In this document: in pieces, positions 17,022 through 25,674 of the stretch
Layout: every line of letters begins with the position of its first letter
Numbering within the stretch: the first letter of the stretch is position 1
NCBI GenBank assembly: GCA_013036995.1
Contig: JAAOXG010000018.1
Span: 93,855 to 157,854 of the forward strand
Direction of reading: 5' to 3'
Source: Lacrimispora defluvii
GTDB lineage: Bacteria; Bacillota; Clostridia; Lachnospirales; Lachnospiraceae
DNA length: 64,000 nt
The notes under the pieces: model-generated
Told to the model about the DNA's origin: nothing
What the model saw: only the letters and a program-made list of their open reading frames with translations
Databases searched by the model: none
Made by a program: the position numbers and the translations under genes

Positions 17022-18564
17022 AGCGCATCCTCCTGATCTGACTCTCATCCTGCTTTTTAATACCCAGCATATAAAGTCCAAGTTCTTCTTCGGTAATCTC
17101 AGACAGGTTCTCATAATAAGCCACAAACCTGCCTTCATACATAACTGCCAGCACATCTGACAGTTTAATCAGTTCTGCCATATCAGCTGAAAACAGCAAT
17201 ACGGCACAGCCGTTATCCCGCAGCTTTACAATGTTCTGATGAATGATGTGGGCTGCTCCGATGTCAACACCTCTGGTGGGCTGCTCAGCAATCAGAACCT
17301 TTGTCTCTTCCATACATTCTCTTGCCACCACAACCTTTTGCATATTACCGCCGGACAAGCCATCGATTCTGCCGTTTTCTCCCGAACATTTCACAGAATA
17401 TTCTGCGATCATCTGCCTGGCATACTCACTGATTTTTTTCTTTTTCAGAATTCCCTTGTTGCAGAATTCTTCCGTATCATATTTATTGGAGATCAGATTT
17501 TCATTGACAGCGGCAGTCAGGGCTACGCCCTGACGCTGTCTGTCTTCCGGGATATAACCAAACCCCTTTTCCCGCATTTCCTTAATGGTCATGGACTTAA
17601 TATCAGCCTGGTTGATCTCCACGCTGCCTGATTCCACACGTCTGCTCTTGGTTAAAATCTCAGCCAGTTCTACCTGCCCATTACCCTGGACACCGGCGAT
17701 TCCCATAATCATACCGGATTTCACCTGAAAGTTTATATCCTGCAAGATGGGCACCTTCTCCCCACCATAGTAGGACAAACCGGTCACACTGATTCTGGCT
17801 TCACCAAAGGCATGCTCCTTTTTATGAATGGAGGTGTCAATCTTCCAGCCCACTATTTTATTGGATATCTCCTGTTCCGAGATTTCACTGGTATTAAAAA
17901 CTCCTTCCGAGCAGCCCGCCCTCATAATGGTCACTCTGTCACTGATCGCCTTAATTTCTTTAATTTTGTGAGAAATGAAAACAATGGTATAGCCCTGTTT
18001 TTTCAATTTCACAAGTTCTTCAAATAACTGTTCTGTTTCCTGAGGTGTCAGTACAGCGGTAGGCTCATCTAAAATCAGGATTTTTGCTCCTCTGGCCAGT
18101 GCTTTTAATATCTCGATCTTCTGCTTAATTCCTACAGGCAGAGTGCCGGTGACTGCTCTTGGATCTACTGCAAAATTATATTGACTGCTTAATTGCTCAG
18201 TAAATGCAATCGCAGCATTCTCATCCACAAAATGATGGTTTGCGGGTTCAATCCCCAACGTAATATTCTGGGCTACAGTAAAGGAATCTAACAGCATGAA
18301 ATGCTGATGCACCATGCCGATCCCATGCTTTATGGCATCGTTGGAGGAATTGATATCAAGCTCCCTGTCCCTTAAATACAGTTTTCCTGAAGAGGGTTTT
18401 TCCATGCCGAAGAGAATTTTCATCAGAGTTGTTTTTCCCGCTCCGTTTTCTCCCACAAGGGCATGGATTTCCCCTTCCTTTAAGGAAAAGCTGACATCCT
18501 TATTTGCCACAATACCATTGCTGTATATCTTGGACACATTCTCCATTCTCAAAAGGTATTCCAT
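17014..18564 (-). CDS. Nucleoside/sugar ABC transporter ATP-binding protein, two fused NBDs
   Basis: The 516-residue protein holds two nucleotide-binding domains. NBD1 has Walker A GENGAGKTTLMK, Walker B ILILDEPTAVL and the modified signature TGTLPVGIKQKIEI; NBD2 has the degenerate Walker A GVQGNGQVELAE normal for this class, the full signature LSGGNMQKV and LIAEQPTRGVD. This is the RbsA/YufO arrangement that powers BMP-dependent import of nucleosides. It lies 31 bases after the BMP gene and overlaps the first permease, so the importer is one transcriptional block. Confidence 0.93.
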   Translation of the reverse strand: MEYLLRMENVSKIYSNGIVANKDVSFSLKEGEIHALVGENGAGKTTLMKILFGMEKPSSGKLYLRDRELDINSSNDAIKHGIGMVHQHFMLLDSFTVAQNITLGIEPANHHFVDENAAIAFTEQLSSQYNFAVDPRAVTGTLPVGIKQKIEILKALARGAKILILDEPTAVLTPQETEQLFEELVKLKKQGYTIVFISHKIKEIKAISDRVTIMRAGCSEGVFNTSEISEQEISNKIVGWKIDTSIHKKEHAFGEARISVTGLSYYGGEKVPILQDINFQVKSGMIMGIAGVQGNGQVELAEILTKSRRVESGSVEINQADIKSMTIKEMREKGFGYIPEDRQRQGVALTAAVNENLISNKYDTEEFCNKGILKKKKISEYARQMIAEYSVKCSGENGRIDGLSGGNMQKVVVARECMEETKVLIAEQPTRGVDIGAAHIIHQNIVKLRDNGCAVLLFSADMAELIKLSDVLAVMYEGRFVAYYENLSEITEEELGLYMLGIKKQDESQIRRMRYE

Positions 18565-18595
18565 TGTTATCCTCCAGGCATTAAGCTTTTACTTA

Positions 18596-19765
18596 TTAGT
18601 TTGGAGCAGCTTTGCTTCTGATTGCAGCAATGTCATCGGTAGACATCGACTGTACATCGGATAATTTTACTTCACCGGAAATAATTTTCTGCTCTAAATC
18701 CTTAACGCTTTTCTTTTGTTCATCAGACATCAACGCATCGTAATATTTATTTTCTGCCAGACCAACTCCACCGTCTTTCAGACCGAGAGCCAGAGATTTA
18801 CCGCCGAAGGTAAGAGTTCCTTCTGCATACTGGTTAACCAAATCTACTGCATAAACAGATACCTTTTTCATTGCAGAAGTTATTATATGCTTTGCCTGAT
18901 CCGGGTTGCTGGCTTCCAGACTTGCAGCCTGGTCTGAATCAACACCTATGGCTAATTTATCAAGACTTGTGGCTGCTTCAAACACACCTAAACCAGCACC
19001 GCCTGCTGCCTGATAAATAATGGGAACTCCGGAGTTGTACATAATCAGTGCCAGTTCCTTTGCGGTTGCACTGTCTGTAAAATCACCTACATAGGAAGCT
19101 TTTACTTTCACATCAGGATTCACGCTCTGAGCACCTTCAATATATCCTACCAGGAAATAGTTGATACCTGGTATGTCCATACCTCCGATAAAACCAATGG
19201 TATTGCTTCCTGCCTCTTTTGCTTTTAGAGCCGCCACTGCACCTGCCAGAGCACTCATCTCATTGCTCTTTGTAACTACAGCAAGAACGTTGTCTCCAAA
19301 ACCAACACTGTCTGTATCCAGGTTGATAAACTTCTGATCCGGATACTGTGCGGAAACCTGTTTTAAAACATCATCACCTGCTGTGGAAACAGTCATGATT
19401 AAATCATAGCCGTCTTCACAGTAATCTTCATAGGTTGCAAGATATTTGGTGGTATCAGTTCCCATCTCTACAACATCCGTCTGGGCGCCCAGTTTTTCCT
19501 TAATGGTATCCATAGCAGTTTTGGAACCATCAAAAAATGATTTGTCTCCTAAATTACCTGGAATTAATAAAGCTATTTTTAATTTCTCAGCCCCTTCCTT
19601 CGTACCTTTTGTTTCTCCTGCTTTTGTTTCACCAGTTGTTGCTGCCGCACTGCCGGCAGTTGTTTCTTTCCCTGTGCTGCCGCCGCTTTTTCCGCATCCA
19701 GCCACACTGACAGCCATCAGACAGCATGCGAACAATACGCTTGTGATTCTCTTGAATTTTTTCAT
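18596..19765 (-). CDS. BMP-family substrate-binding lipoprotein
   Basis: The 389-residue precursor has a lipoprotein signal peptide ending in VAGCGKSGG (lipid-modified Cys24) followed by a low-complexity Thr/Ala/Gly linker. The mature part has the BMP/PnrA signature, including LLIPGNLGDKSFFDG, GGMDIPGINYFLVGYIEGA and a C-terminal KDGGVGLAENKY. Characterised PnrA-like proteins bind purine or pyrimidine nucleosides at the cell surface. With the ATPase and two permeases downstream it completes the importer. An AGGAGGAG site sits just before the ATG. Confidence 0.93.
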   Translation of the reverse strand: MKKFKRITSVLFACCLMAVSVAGCGKSGGSTGKETTAGSAAATTGETKAGETKGTKEGAEKLKIALLIPGNLGDKSFFDGSKTAMDTIKEKLGAQTDVVEMGTDTTKYLATYEDYCEDGYDLIMTVSTAGDDVLKQVSAQYPDQKFINLDTDSVGFGDNVLAVVTKSNEMSALAGAVAALKAKEAGSNTIGFIGGMDIPGINYFLVGYIEGAQSVNPDVKVKASYVGDFTDSATAKELALIMYNSGVPIIYQAAGGAGLGVFEAATSLDKLAIGVDSDQAASLEASNPDQAKHIITSAMKKVSVYAVDLVNQYAEGTLTFGGKSLALGLKDGGVGLAENKYYDALMSDEQKKSVKDLEQKIISGEVKLSDVQSMSTDDIAAIRSKAAPN

Positions 19766-19856
19766 TTGATCTCCTCCTAAAAATTAATGATGTGTATTTA
19801 TGCCAATCACAATGCCTGATAGAAAGACATTGAATAATTGCTATACTTCTGTACTA

Positions 19857-20744
19857 CTAACGAAAAACACGTTCCATCACTATATTCTTAAATCGCTGTA
19901 AATCTAAATCAACTGCGTAATAAAAATCTTTTTCTGTTTCACATACTGTATCGTAATAATTGGTTTTGTGAACAATGGTTCCTCTTGTCAGCTCACCCTT
20001 TAATTCAACTGTATAATCTCCCTTTTTCAAGGTGACGGTTTCCCTGTCAATCAGACAGGCAATCAGCAGCGCATCGTGAAGGGTGATGGGAAATCCTGTT
20101 TTATCCATGAATATCTCCATGCCTTTATAAAGATACTGAACGGCAGGATTAACGGAGTTTTTAACATCCTCCATCTCTTTTGCGGTAAGCTTTGTATACT
20201 TTGTAACATCCAGTCCCAGCATGGTTAAGTTTTCAGCAAAATCAGTAACAATCCGGGCAGCCTCCGGATCACAGATGATATTCCATTCCGGATAGGAATT
20301 TAAAAAGGCTCCGCCCATACCGATAATTTCCACCCGTTTCATAACCTCAGGTGCCTTTAGAAAAGCCAGCCCCAGATTGGTCAGAGGCCCCATGGCAACA
20401 ATACAGACATTATCATACTCCGCTGCTGTCTTAATCATAAAATCAACCGCGTCTAAGCTCTGTTCCGGCTCATACTCATTTCTTAAAATGCTGTACTGAA
20501 TGGGTTTTTCCAGCTTTGGCCGTTCAACCAAAGGCAGTCCCTGGCCTATATAAACAGGAATCCTGCCCATCTGGTAAAATTCCAGCAGATCCTTCACCAT
20601 CTCTGCCCGGGCTTTCGTATCTTTAAATACAGTGGTAATCCCTGCCACCTCGATCTCAGGAGACAAAACTGCCAGAGCTATGGCAACGGCATCATCTACA
20701 TCATCGCCCAGGTCTGTATCAATGATTACTTTCTTTGGTTTCAT
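19857..20744 (-). CDS. Inosine/uridine-preferring nucleoside hydrolase
   Basis: The 295-residue enzyme begins VIIDTDLGDDVDDAVA, the calcium-binding Asp cluster that defines IU-nucleoside hydrolases, and has the later motifs AMGPLTNLGLAFLKAPEV, EWNIICDPEAARIV and HDALLIA. It splits ribonucleosides to a free base and ribose. Ribose would then be taken by the ribokinase encoded one base upstream. It is cytoplasmic and acts after the BMP-type importer. The family is divergent enough that the preferred base cannot be read off. Confidence 0.93.
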   Translation of the reverse strand: MKPKKVIIDTDLGDDVDDAVAIALAVLSPEIEVAGITTVFKDTKARAEMVKDLLEFYQMGRIPVYIGQGLPLVERPKLEKPIQYSILRNEYEPEQSLDAVDFMIKTAAEYDNVCIVAMGPLTNLGLAFLKAPEVMKRVEIIGMGGAFLNSYPEWNIICDPEAARIVTDFAENLTMLGLDVTKYTKLTAKEMEDVKNSVNPAVQYLYKGMEIFMDKTGFPITLHDALLIACLIDRETVTLKKGDYTVELKGELTRGTIVHKTNYYDTVCETEKDFYYAVDLDLQRFKNIVMERVFR

Positions 20745-20745
20745 G

Positions 20746-21666
20746 TCATTCCTCCTGCATCAGACTTAAGACTTCCTCTTTGAAAGGCATAGACGCCTGG
20801 GCGCCTTTTCGTGTAACGCTGATGGCTGCCGCTGCATTGGCAAAACAAATGGCTTCTTCCATGGATTTTCCTTCTGCCAGCTTTACAGCCAGTGCTCCGT
20901 TAAAGCAGTCTCCTGCTCCGGTGGTATCCAGTGCATCCACCCTGGTTCCTTCAAACATGCGACAGCCCTCCTGGCTGACCCATAAGGCTCCCTTGTCTCC
21001 CATTGTCACAATGACATGTCCCACTCCCTGGGACAACAACTTTCCTGCACCTTCCATAATCCCATCCAGGCTGTCTGTCTTATGGCGGCTCAGTCTTGCC
21101 AGTTCACTTTCATTGGGAGTTATAATATCAATTTTTCTCATAATCTCTTCCGGCAGACCAACTGGAGCCGGTGCCGGATTTAATATAACGGCTTTTCCCG
21201 CTTCCTTTGCCTGGTCAATGGCATAAAAAACTGCATCTGGAGGAATCTCCATCTGTACAAGCAGATATTCATAATCCATGATTTGGGGCTCTGTCTTCTC
21301 TAAATATGGAATATCACAGCTTCCATTGGCTCCTGCAATGGTCACTATGCTGTTATTTGCCAGGGAATCAACTAAAATCACTGCTGTTCCCGTATCCTTG
21401 CCTTCACGGACAGAAATATAATCCGTACATACACCGTTATCCTTTAACCCCCGGATCAAAGTTCTTCCAAACTCATCTTGTCCTACACAGCCAAGCATAA
21501 CCGCGTCTGCGCCCAGCCTTCCTGCTGCAAATGCCTGATTGGCTCCCTTTCCGCCGCAGTTATAGGAGTAATCCGTACCAAGTACAGTTTCACCCACACC
21601 CGGCAGACGGTCTGCAGTCACCTGTATATCCATGTTTAAACTTCCAATTACCAGTATTTTTTTCAT
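20746..21666 (-). CDS. rbsK: Ribokinase
   Basis: The 306-residue PfkB-family kinase starts ILVIGSLNMDIQV, has the GGKGANQAFAAGRLG substrate motif, NPAPAPV, TPNESELARL and the catalytic DTTGAGDCFNGALAV loop, a close match to RbsK. It phosphorylates ribose to ribose 5-phosphate, the logical product sink for the nucleoside hydrolase and possibly the ADP-ribosylglycohydrolase in this operon. Its start overlaps the LacI stop by four bases, so it is co-transcribed with its regulator. A deoxyribokinase activity is possible. Confidence 0.92.
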   Translation of the reverse strand: MKKILVIGSLNMDIQVTADRLPGVGETVLGTDYSYNCGGKGANQAFAAGRLGADAVMLGCVGQDEFGRTLIRGLKDNGVCTDYISVREGKDTGTAVILVDSLANNSIVTIAGANGSCDIPYLEKTEPQIMDYEYLLVQMEIPPDAVFYAIDQAKEAGKAVILNPAPAPVGLPEEIMRKIDIITPNESELARLSRHKTDSLDGIMEGAGKLLSQGVGHVIVTMGDKGALWVSQEGCRMFEGTRVDALDTTGAGDCFNGALAVKLAEGKSMEEAICFANAAAAISVTRKGAQASMPFKEEVLSLMQEE

Positions 21667-22694
21667 ATCTCTTTCCTTACATGTTTATTTCCGGTGCTCT
21701 CTCTGATCATCAGAACTGTCTCCAGATACTGATCCGCCTGATGTATGGTTTTATCCTGTATTGACGCCAGCAGCATTCTGGCCGCCTGATAGCCCATATC
21801 ATACATAGGCTGAGATACTGTGGTAATGGGCGGAACCATCTCCCCACTCATGGTGATGTTATCAAACCCCAGCAGCTGGATATCGTCTGGAACCTTTTTG
21901 TTTAATTCTCTCAAAGCCTTTAAAACACCGATTGCTATGGTATCGCATCCGGCAAAGATCCCGTCTATTTCCGGATTGTGAGAAAGCATCTCCCTGGTTC
22001 TTTCGTATCCGGACTGTATATTGTAACCGCCATAACTGATATATTTTTTGTTTAATATGATGCCCCTATCTTCAAGTGCCATGCAATAACCTTTCAGCCG
22101 TTCTTCCACTGTATAAACATCTTTTACCCCTGCAATATATGCGATATTGGAAGAACCATTTTCAATGAGATAGGACACACCTTCTCTGGCGGCCCTGGCA
22201 TTATCAACATAGACGCCGGGATAACGGGACAGTTCTTTTATCTTCCGGTCCAGTATGACAATGGGGATGTTGCTTTTGTGTATCAGTGTAGTTAACTTTC
22301 TGTCATTTAAATCACCGCTGGTATTGATGATGATTCCATCCACCCTTTTTTCTAAAAAGGTATATAGATACTTCTGTTCTTTTTTAATATCAGAATCTGA
22401 ATTACACAAAAATACCGTATAACCATTTTCCATGGCACAATCCTCCACACCCCTGATTACCTGGGGGAAAAAAGGATTCTGGACATCGGGTATTATGAGA
22501 CCAATGGTCTTTGTCTCTGCAACCGTTATGCTCCTTGCCATCTTATTGGGTACATAACCTACCTCGTCAATCAACTTTAAGATCTTCTCTCTGGTTTCTT
22601 CTGAAACACCTTCCGGATTGTTATTGATGACTCTTGATACAGTCCCTTTTGATACTCCCGCCATACTGGCGATATCCTTAATTGTCAGTGCCAT
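21663..22694 (-). CDS. LacI-family regulator of the nucleoside/ribose operon
   Basis: The 343-residue protein has the N-terminal LacI helix-turn-helix (TIKDIASMAGVSKGTVSRVI) and hinge (VPNKMARSIT), followed by a periplasmic-binding-type sensor like RbsR/CcpA (IGLIIPDVQNPFFP, GFDNITMSGEMVPPITTV). It leads the operon, so it is autoregulated. A perfect palindrome of the LacI kind lies 21 bases before its start. Ribose or a nucleoside is the likely inducer by context. Confidence 0.93.
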   Translation of the reverse strand: MALTIKDIASMAGVSKGTVSRVINNNPEGVSEETREKILKLIDEVGYVPNKMARSITVAETKTIGLIIPDVQNPFFPQVIRGVEDCAMENGYTVFLCNSDSDIKKEQKYLYTFLEKRVDGIIINTSGDLNDRKLTTLIHKSNIPIVILDRKIKELSRYPGVYVDNARAAREGVSYLIENGSSNIAYIAGVKDVYTVEERLKGYCMALEDRGIILNKKYISYGGYNIQSGYERTREMLSHNPEIDGIFAGCDTIAIGVLKALRELNKKVPDDIQLLGFDNITMSGEMVPPITTVSQPMYDMGYQAARMLLASIQDKTIHQADQYLETVLMIRESTGNKHVRKEI

Positions 22695-22714
22695 AAAAGT
22701 CCCCCCACGAGTTT

Positions 22715-22730
22715 ACTAAACCGGTTTAGT
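22715..22730. promoter_or_regulatory. LacI-type operator of the nucleoside operon
   Basis: ACTAAACCGGTTTAGT is a perfect 16-base palindrome with the central CG typical of LacI/PurR-family sites. It lies between the predicted -10 and the LacI start, where bound repressor would block transcription. Confidence 0.8.
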
Positions 22731-22743
22731 ATTGTTGATAATA

Positions 22744-22772
22744 ATGCTATCACAAGTAAATTTTTTTGTCAA
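22744..22772 (-). promoter_or_regulatory. Promoter of the nucleoside operon
   Basis: On the minus strand TTGACA (22767-22772) and TAGCAT (22744-22749) are spaced by 17 bases, directly upstream of the palindromic operator. Confidence 0.6.
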
Positions 22773-22780
22773 TAAAATAA

Positions 22781-22820
22781 GCCCTGATAAAACTGGTAAT
22801 TTTACCGGTTTTTCAGAGCT
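22781..22820 (-). terminator. Terminator after the histidine kinase gene
   Basis: AAAACTGGTAA (22789-22799) pairs with TTACCGGTTTT (22802-22812), flanked by a further GCCCTGA/TCAGAGC pairing. It sits 10 bases past the kinase stop and could act in either direction. Confidence 0.6.
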
Positions 22821-22829
22821 ATTACATAT

Positions 22830-24287
22830 TTAAAACTTAACAAAAAAAGTTGTTACCCCATTACTGCTTTCCACACCGATCTGCGCATAATGCCTGTCTG
22901 CTATCTGCTTTGCTATGGCGAGTCCCAGCCCTGTGCCGGAACGATTTTGAAGGCTGTTTGTTTTATAAAACCGGTCAAAAAGATGAGGTATGGTTTCAGC
23001 CGGAATTTCCTCACCGTCATTGGTTACCGTGATCAGACAGCCATCCTTTTTCTTTTCAAGAGTAAGTTCCACAGTTCCCTGCTGTTTGCAGAATTTAACA
23101 GCATTATCGAGAAGGATTAAAATAAGCTGGCGGAGGCGTCCGTAATCTCCATTCACAATGCATTCCTCTCCAGGACAGTTTACCAGAAACTGAAGTTCTT
23201 TTTCTTTCGCAGATCGGCGGATTGATCGTTGTGTATCCCATAAAACATGGCAGAGATTTACCTCGTCCACATTCAGGGAAAACTGGTCATCCTGCAGACG
23301 CGATAAATCCAGAAGATCATTTACCAGCCGTTCCAAATGTCTGCTTTCTGCTAACATCTGATCATAATACTCACTTATTTCTTCCGGAGTATTGATGGTT
23401 TCATCCCGAAGCACTTCTAACGAACCACGCAAAACTGCCACTGGGGTACGAAGTTCGTGAGAGACATTGGCCACAAAATCCTGTTTCATCTTATCAAGTG
23501 CCTCCTGCTGCTTTCTGGCCTCCGTCAGACGCTCAGAAAGCAAATCGATGGTCTGGGCAAGCTGGCCGAACTCATCAGTCTGATTAACACCGGTTTTGGC
23601 CGTATAATCACCCTCGGCCAGGCATCCCGCCGCATCATTCATTCGACGCAGGGGATTGGTAAAACGGTAAGACAGCCACACGGCAGCCATACCTGCAAGA
23701 ACAAGAGCTATGACTGCACCTGCTCCCAGAGCGAACAATCCCTGAAGCACTGCTTCATTTACTCCGCTGACCGGAGAATGAAGAAGTACTGCACCCGAAA
23801 TTCCGTCTGCTGTGCGGATGGGTACGCCAACGGTCAGTGTCGGTGCATTTAATAATCCGGAAAATTCCTCTCCGTAGGTAATTTCCCCTTTCAGAACCCG
23901 GCTTATGATCATCTCAGCATTTTCAGGCAATTCCCCTCCAGAAGTAATCCCATCATGACTGGCGGATATTAAATTCCTGTCATTATCTACAATCCAAACC
24001 GTTGCCATAGCCACCTGATCTAAAAAACGGAGGTATGCGCCATAACCTCCCATCCCGTGGTGACCCATTCCCATGCCCATGCCAAACTGCTGGGCCGCCC
24101 CTTCTCCGTTTTCATAGAGTGCCAGGGTTTCTGCGATGGAAACTGCCCGCTTTTCCATGGAAGAACGGTTGATCGCAATGGTATGCTTACGGAACATAGA
24201 CACAAATACAGTGCCCAATATGGCAGTAAATAATAGGAGCACTGCGGCAAAAGAGGCAACCAGTTTCCAGACTATTTTTTTATTCAT
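22830..24287 (-). CDS. Membrane sensor histidine kinase (OmpR-system partner)
   Basis: The 485-residue kinase has TM1 (8-30), an extracytoplasmic sensor of about 150 residues, TM2 (185-206), HAMP, a HisKA H-box FVANVSHELRTP (His277), and HATPase motifs NDGEEIP and GTGLGLAI. The sensor contains an odd Gly-Met-His stretch (residues 69-83, with GMGHHGMGGYG) that resembles the tail of the secreted protein encoded divergently. It forms a coupled pair with the response regulator, whose stop overlaps its start by four bases. The signal could be a metal or the small protein itself; this is inference from the shared motif. Confidence 0.92.
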   Translation of the reverse strand: MNKKIVWKLVASFAAVLLLFTAILGTVFVSMFRKHTIAINRSSMEKRAVSIAETLALYENGEGAAQQFGMGMGMGHHGMGGYGAYLRFLDQVAMATVWIVDNDRNLISASHDGITSGGELPENAEMIISRVLKGEITYGEEFSGLLNAPTLTVGVPIRTADGISGAVLLHSPVSGVNEAVLQGLFALGAGAVIALVLAGMAAVWLSYRFTNPLRRMNDAAGCLAEGDYTAKTGVNQTDEFGQLAQTIDLLSERLTEARKQQEALDKMKQDFVANVSHELRTPVAVLRGSLEVLRDETINTPEEISEYYDQMLAESRHLERLVNDLLDLSRLQDDQFSLNVDEVNLCHVLWDTQRSIRRSAKEKELQFLVNCPGEECIVNGDYGRLRQLILILLDNAVKFCKQQGTVELTLEKKKDGCLITVTNDGEEIPAETIPHLFDRFYKTNSLQNRSGTGLGLAIAKQIADRHYAQIGVESSNGVTTFFVKF

Positions 24288-24970
24288 GATAGCACCTCGA
24301 ATTTATAGCCCACATTCCGAATGGTGCGGATCTCCCAGGCAGGGTGAGGCTCTTGTTCAAGCTTGGCTCTCAGCCGTTTCATATGGGAATCCACAGTGCG
24401 GGGATCACCGTAATAATCATATCCCCACAAAAGATCCAGAAGCATCTCACGGGTATAGGCCCGGTTCTTTCCATTTGCAAGCGTCCACAACATATCTGTT
24501 TCCCGCTTTGTCAAAAGTATGGGTCTGCCATCAACCGTAACGCTGTAATTCTCCAGATTTATCACCAGATTTTCAATGAAAAGTAGTTTTCCCGCATCTC
24601 CGGTACCTTTATCAATGCGACGCAGCACAGCTCTCACCCGTGCCATCACTTCCCCTGGTGAAAATGGTTTCACGATATAATCATCTGCACCAATGTCCAG
24701 TCCCATAATTTTTTCAAAATCCTCTCCTCTTGCCGTTACCATAATAACCGGAACATCGGACTGTCTGCGGATTTCCCGGCACACCTGGAAACCGTCCTTT
24801 TTGGGCATCATCACATCAAGCAGTACAACCTGGGGTTTCCTGGAATAAAATTCCTCTAACGCCTGCTGCCCATCCTGAGCAAGTACCGTTTCAAAGCCTT
24901 CTTTCCTGGCAGCGCTGTTTAAGATATTTAATAACTGGGGACTGTCGTCCGCAATCAGCATAATAGACAT
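24284..24970 (-). CDS. OmpR/PhoB-type response regulator
   Basis: From ATG 24970 (AGGAGG upstream) the gene gives 228 residues: a receiver domain with DD at 8-9, phospho-acceptor Asp52 in LLDVMMP and the KPF lysine, then a winged-helix domain ending VDSHMKRLRAKLE and TIRNVGYKFE. It is the partner of the overlapping kinase gene and is divergent from the DUF2680-like gene 176 bases away, its probable target. The frame is open 17 codons further up but without a ribosome site. Confidence 0.93.
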   Translation of the reverse strand: MSIMLIADDSPQLLNILNSAARKEGFETVLAQDGQQALEEFYSRKPQVVLLDVMMPKKDGFQVCREIRRQSDVPVIMVTARGEDFEKIMGLDIGADDYIVKPFSPGEVMARVRAVLRRIDKGTGDAGKLLFIENLVINLENYSVTVDGRPILLTKRETDMLWTLANGKNRAYTREMLLDLLWGYDYYGDPRTVDSHMKRLRAKLEQEPHPAWEIRTIRNVGYKFEVLS

Positions 24971-25146
24971 ATGACATACCTCCTGTGATTTTATTATAAA
25001 TATAACAGCGAAATAAGGCAACTTTATGGCACCAAAAATAAAATGACAAATGAAAAAACCATTTCTGACACATTCGTGCCATATTGAAACGTTATTATGA
25101 ACTTACCGAAAGGAAAATAATAGAAACGAAAAGGAGATAATAAACT

Positions 25147-25602
25147 ATGATGAACAAGAAAAAAGTAATGACAGGATGTGCCCTTGCACTTGCACTTTCA
25201 GCTGCAACCATGACCTCATTTGCAGCTGCCGCTTACAAGACACCTGCGGAAGCAGTATCAGGGTTTACAGGGAAAACATTGGATGAGGTGACCGCAGAAC
25301 GAAAATCCGGTAAAAGTTACGGATCAATTGCATCTGAAGCAGGAAAATTAAGAGAATTCCAGCAGGCAGTTTCTGATATCCATGAAGACAGGCTGAATGA
25401 AGCAGTGGCTGACGGAACCCTGACCCGGGAACAGGCAGATGCACAGCTAGCTGCAATCCGTGAAAGACAGGCTGCCTGTGATGGTAACGGCAGCGGTGAC
25501 AACACAGGTACAGGTTGTGGTGCAGGCGGCTGCAACGGAACCGGGATGGGTTATCACCACAGAGGTAACGGGTATGGACTTGGGGGGTACAGGAACAACT
25601 AG
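25147..25602 (+). CDS. Small secreted protein, DUF2680-like, with Gly/His/Cys-rich tail
   Basis: The 151-residue precursor has a Sec signal peptide (cleavage after about residue 28, TSFAAAA), a helical middle (about 33-112, TPAEAVSGFTGKTLDEVT and LTREQADAQL) like DUF2680 proteins of Clostridia, and a tail of about 40 residues rich in Gly, with three Cys and a His pair (GMGYHHRGNGYGLGGY, 133-148). Such tails can bind metals. It faces the two-component system across 176 bases and is likely its target. AAGGAG lies upstream of ATG 25147; a second ATG follows directly. Function unknown. Confidence 0.8.
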   Translation: MMNKKKVMTGCALALALSAATMTSFAAAAYKTPAEAVSGFTGKTLDEVTAERKSGKSYGSIASEAGKLREFQQAVSDIHEDRLNEAVADGTLTREQADAQLAAIRERQAACDGNGSGDNTGTGCGAGGCNGTGMGYHHRGNGYGLGGYRNN

Positions 25603-25626
25603 CAATACAATTTCAGATATTTAACC

Positions 25627-25664
25627 AGCTGCCCCTGTCGGATTTAATCCTGCAAGGGGCGGCT
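25627..25664 (+). terminator. Terminator after the DUF2680-like gene
   Basis: AGCTGCCCCT and AGGGGCGGCT form a ten-base stem (one T-G pair), followed by a broken T-rich stretch, 25 bases after the stop. Confidence 0.6.
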
Positions 25665-25674
25665 TTGCTTACTT

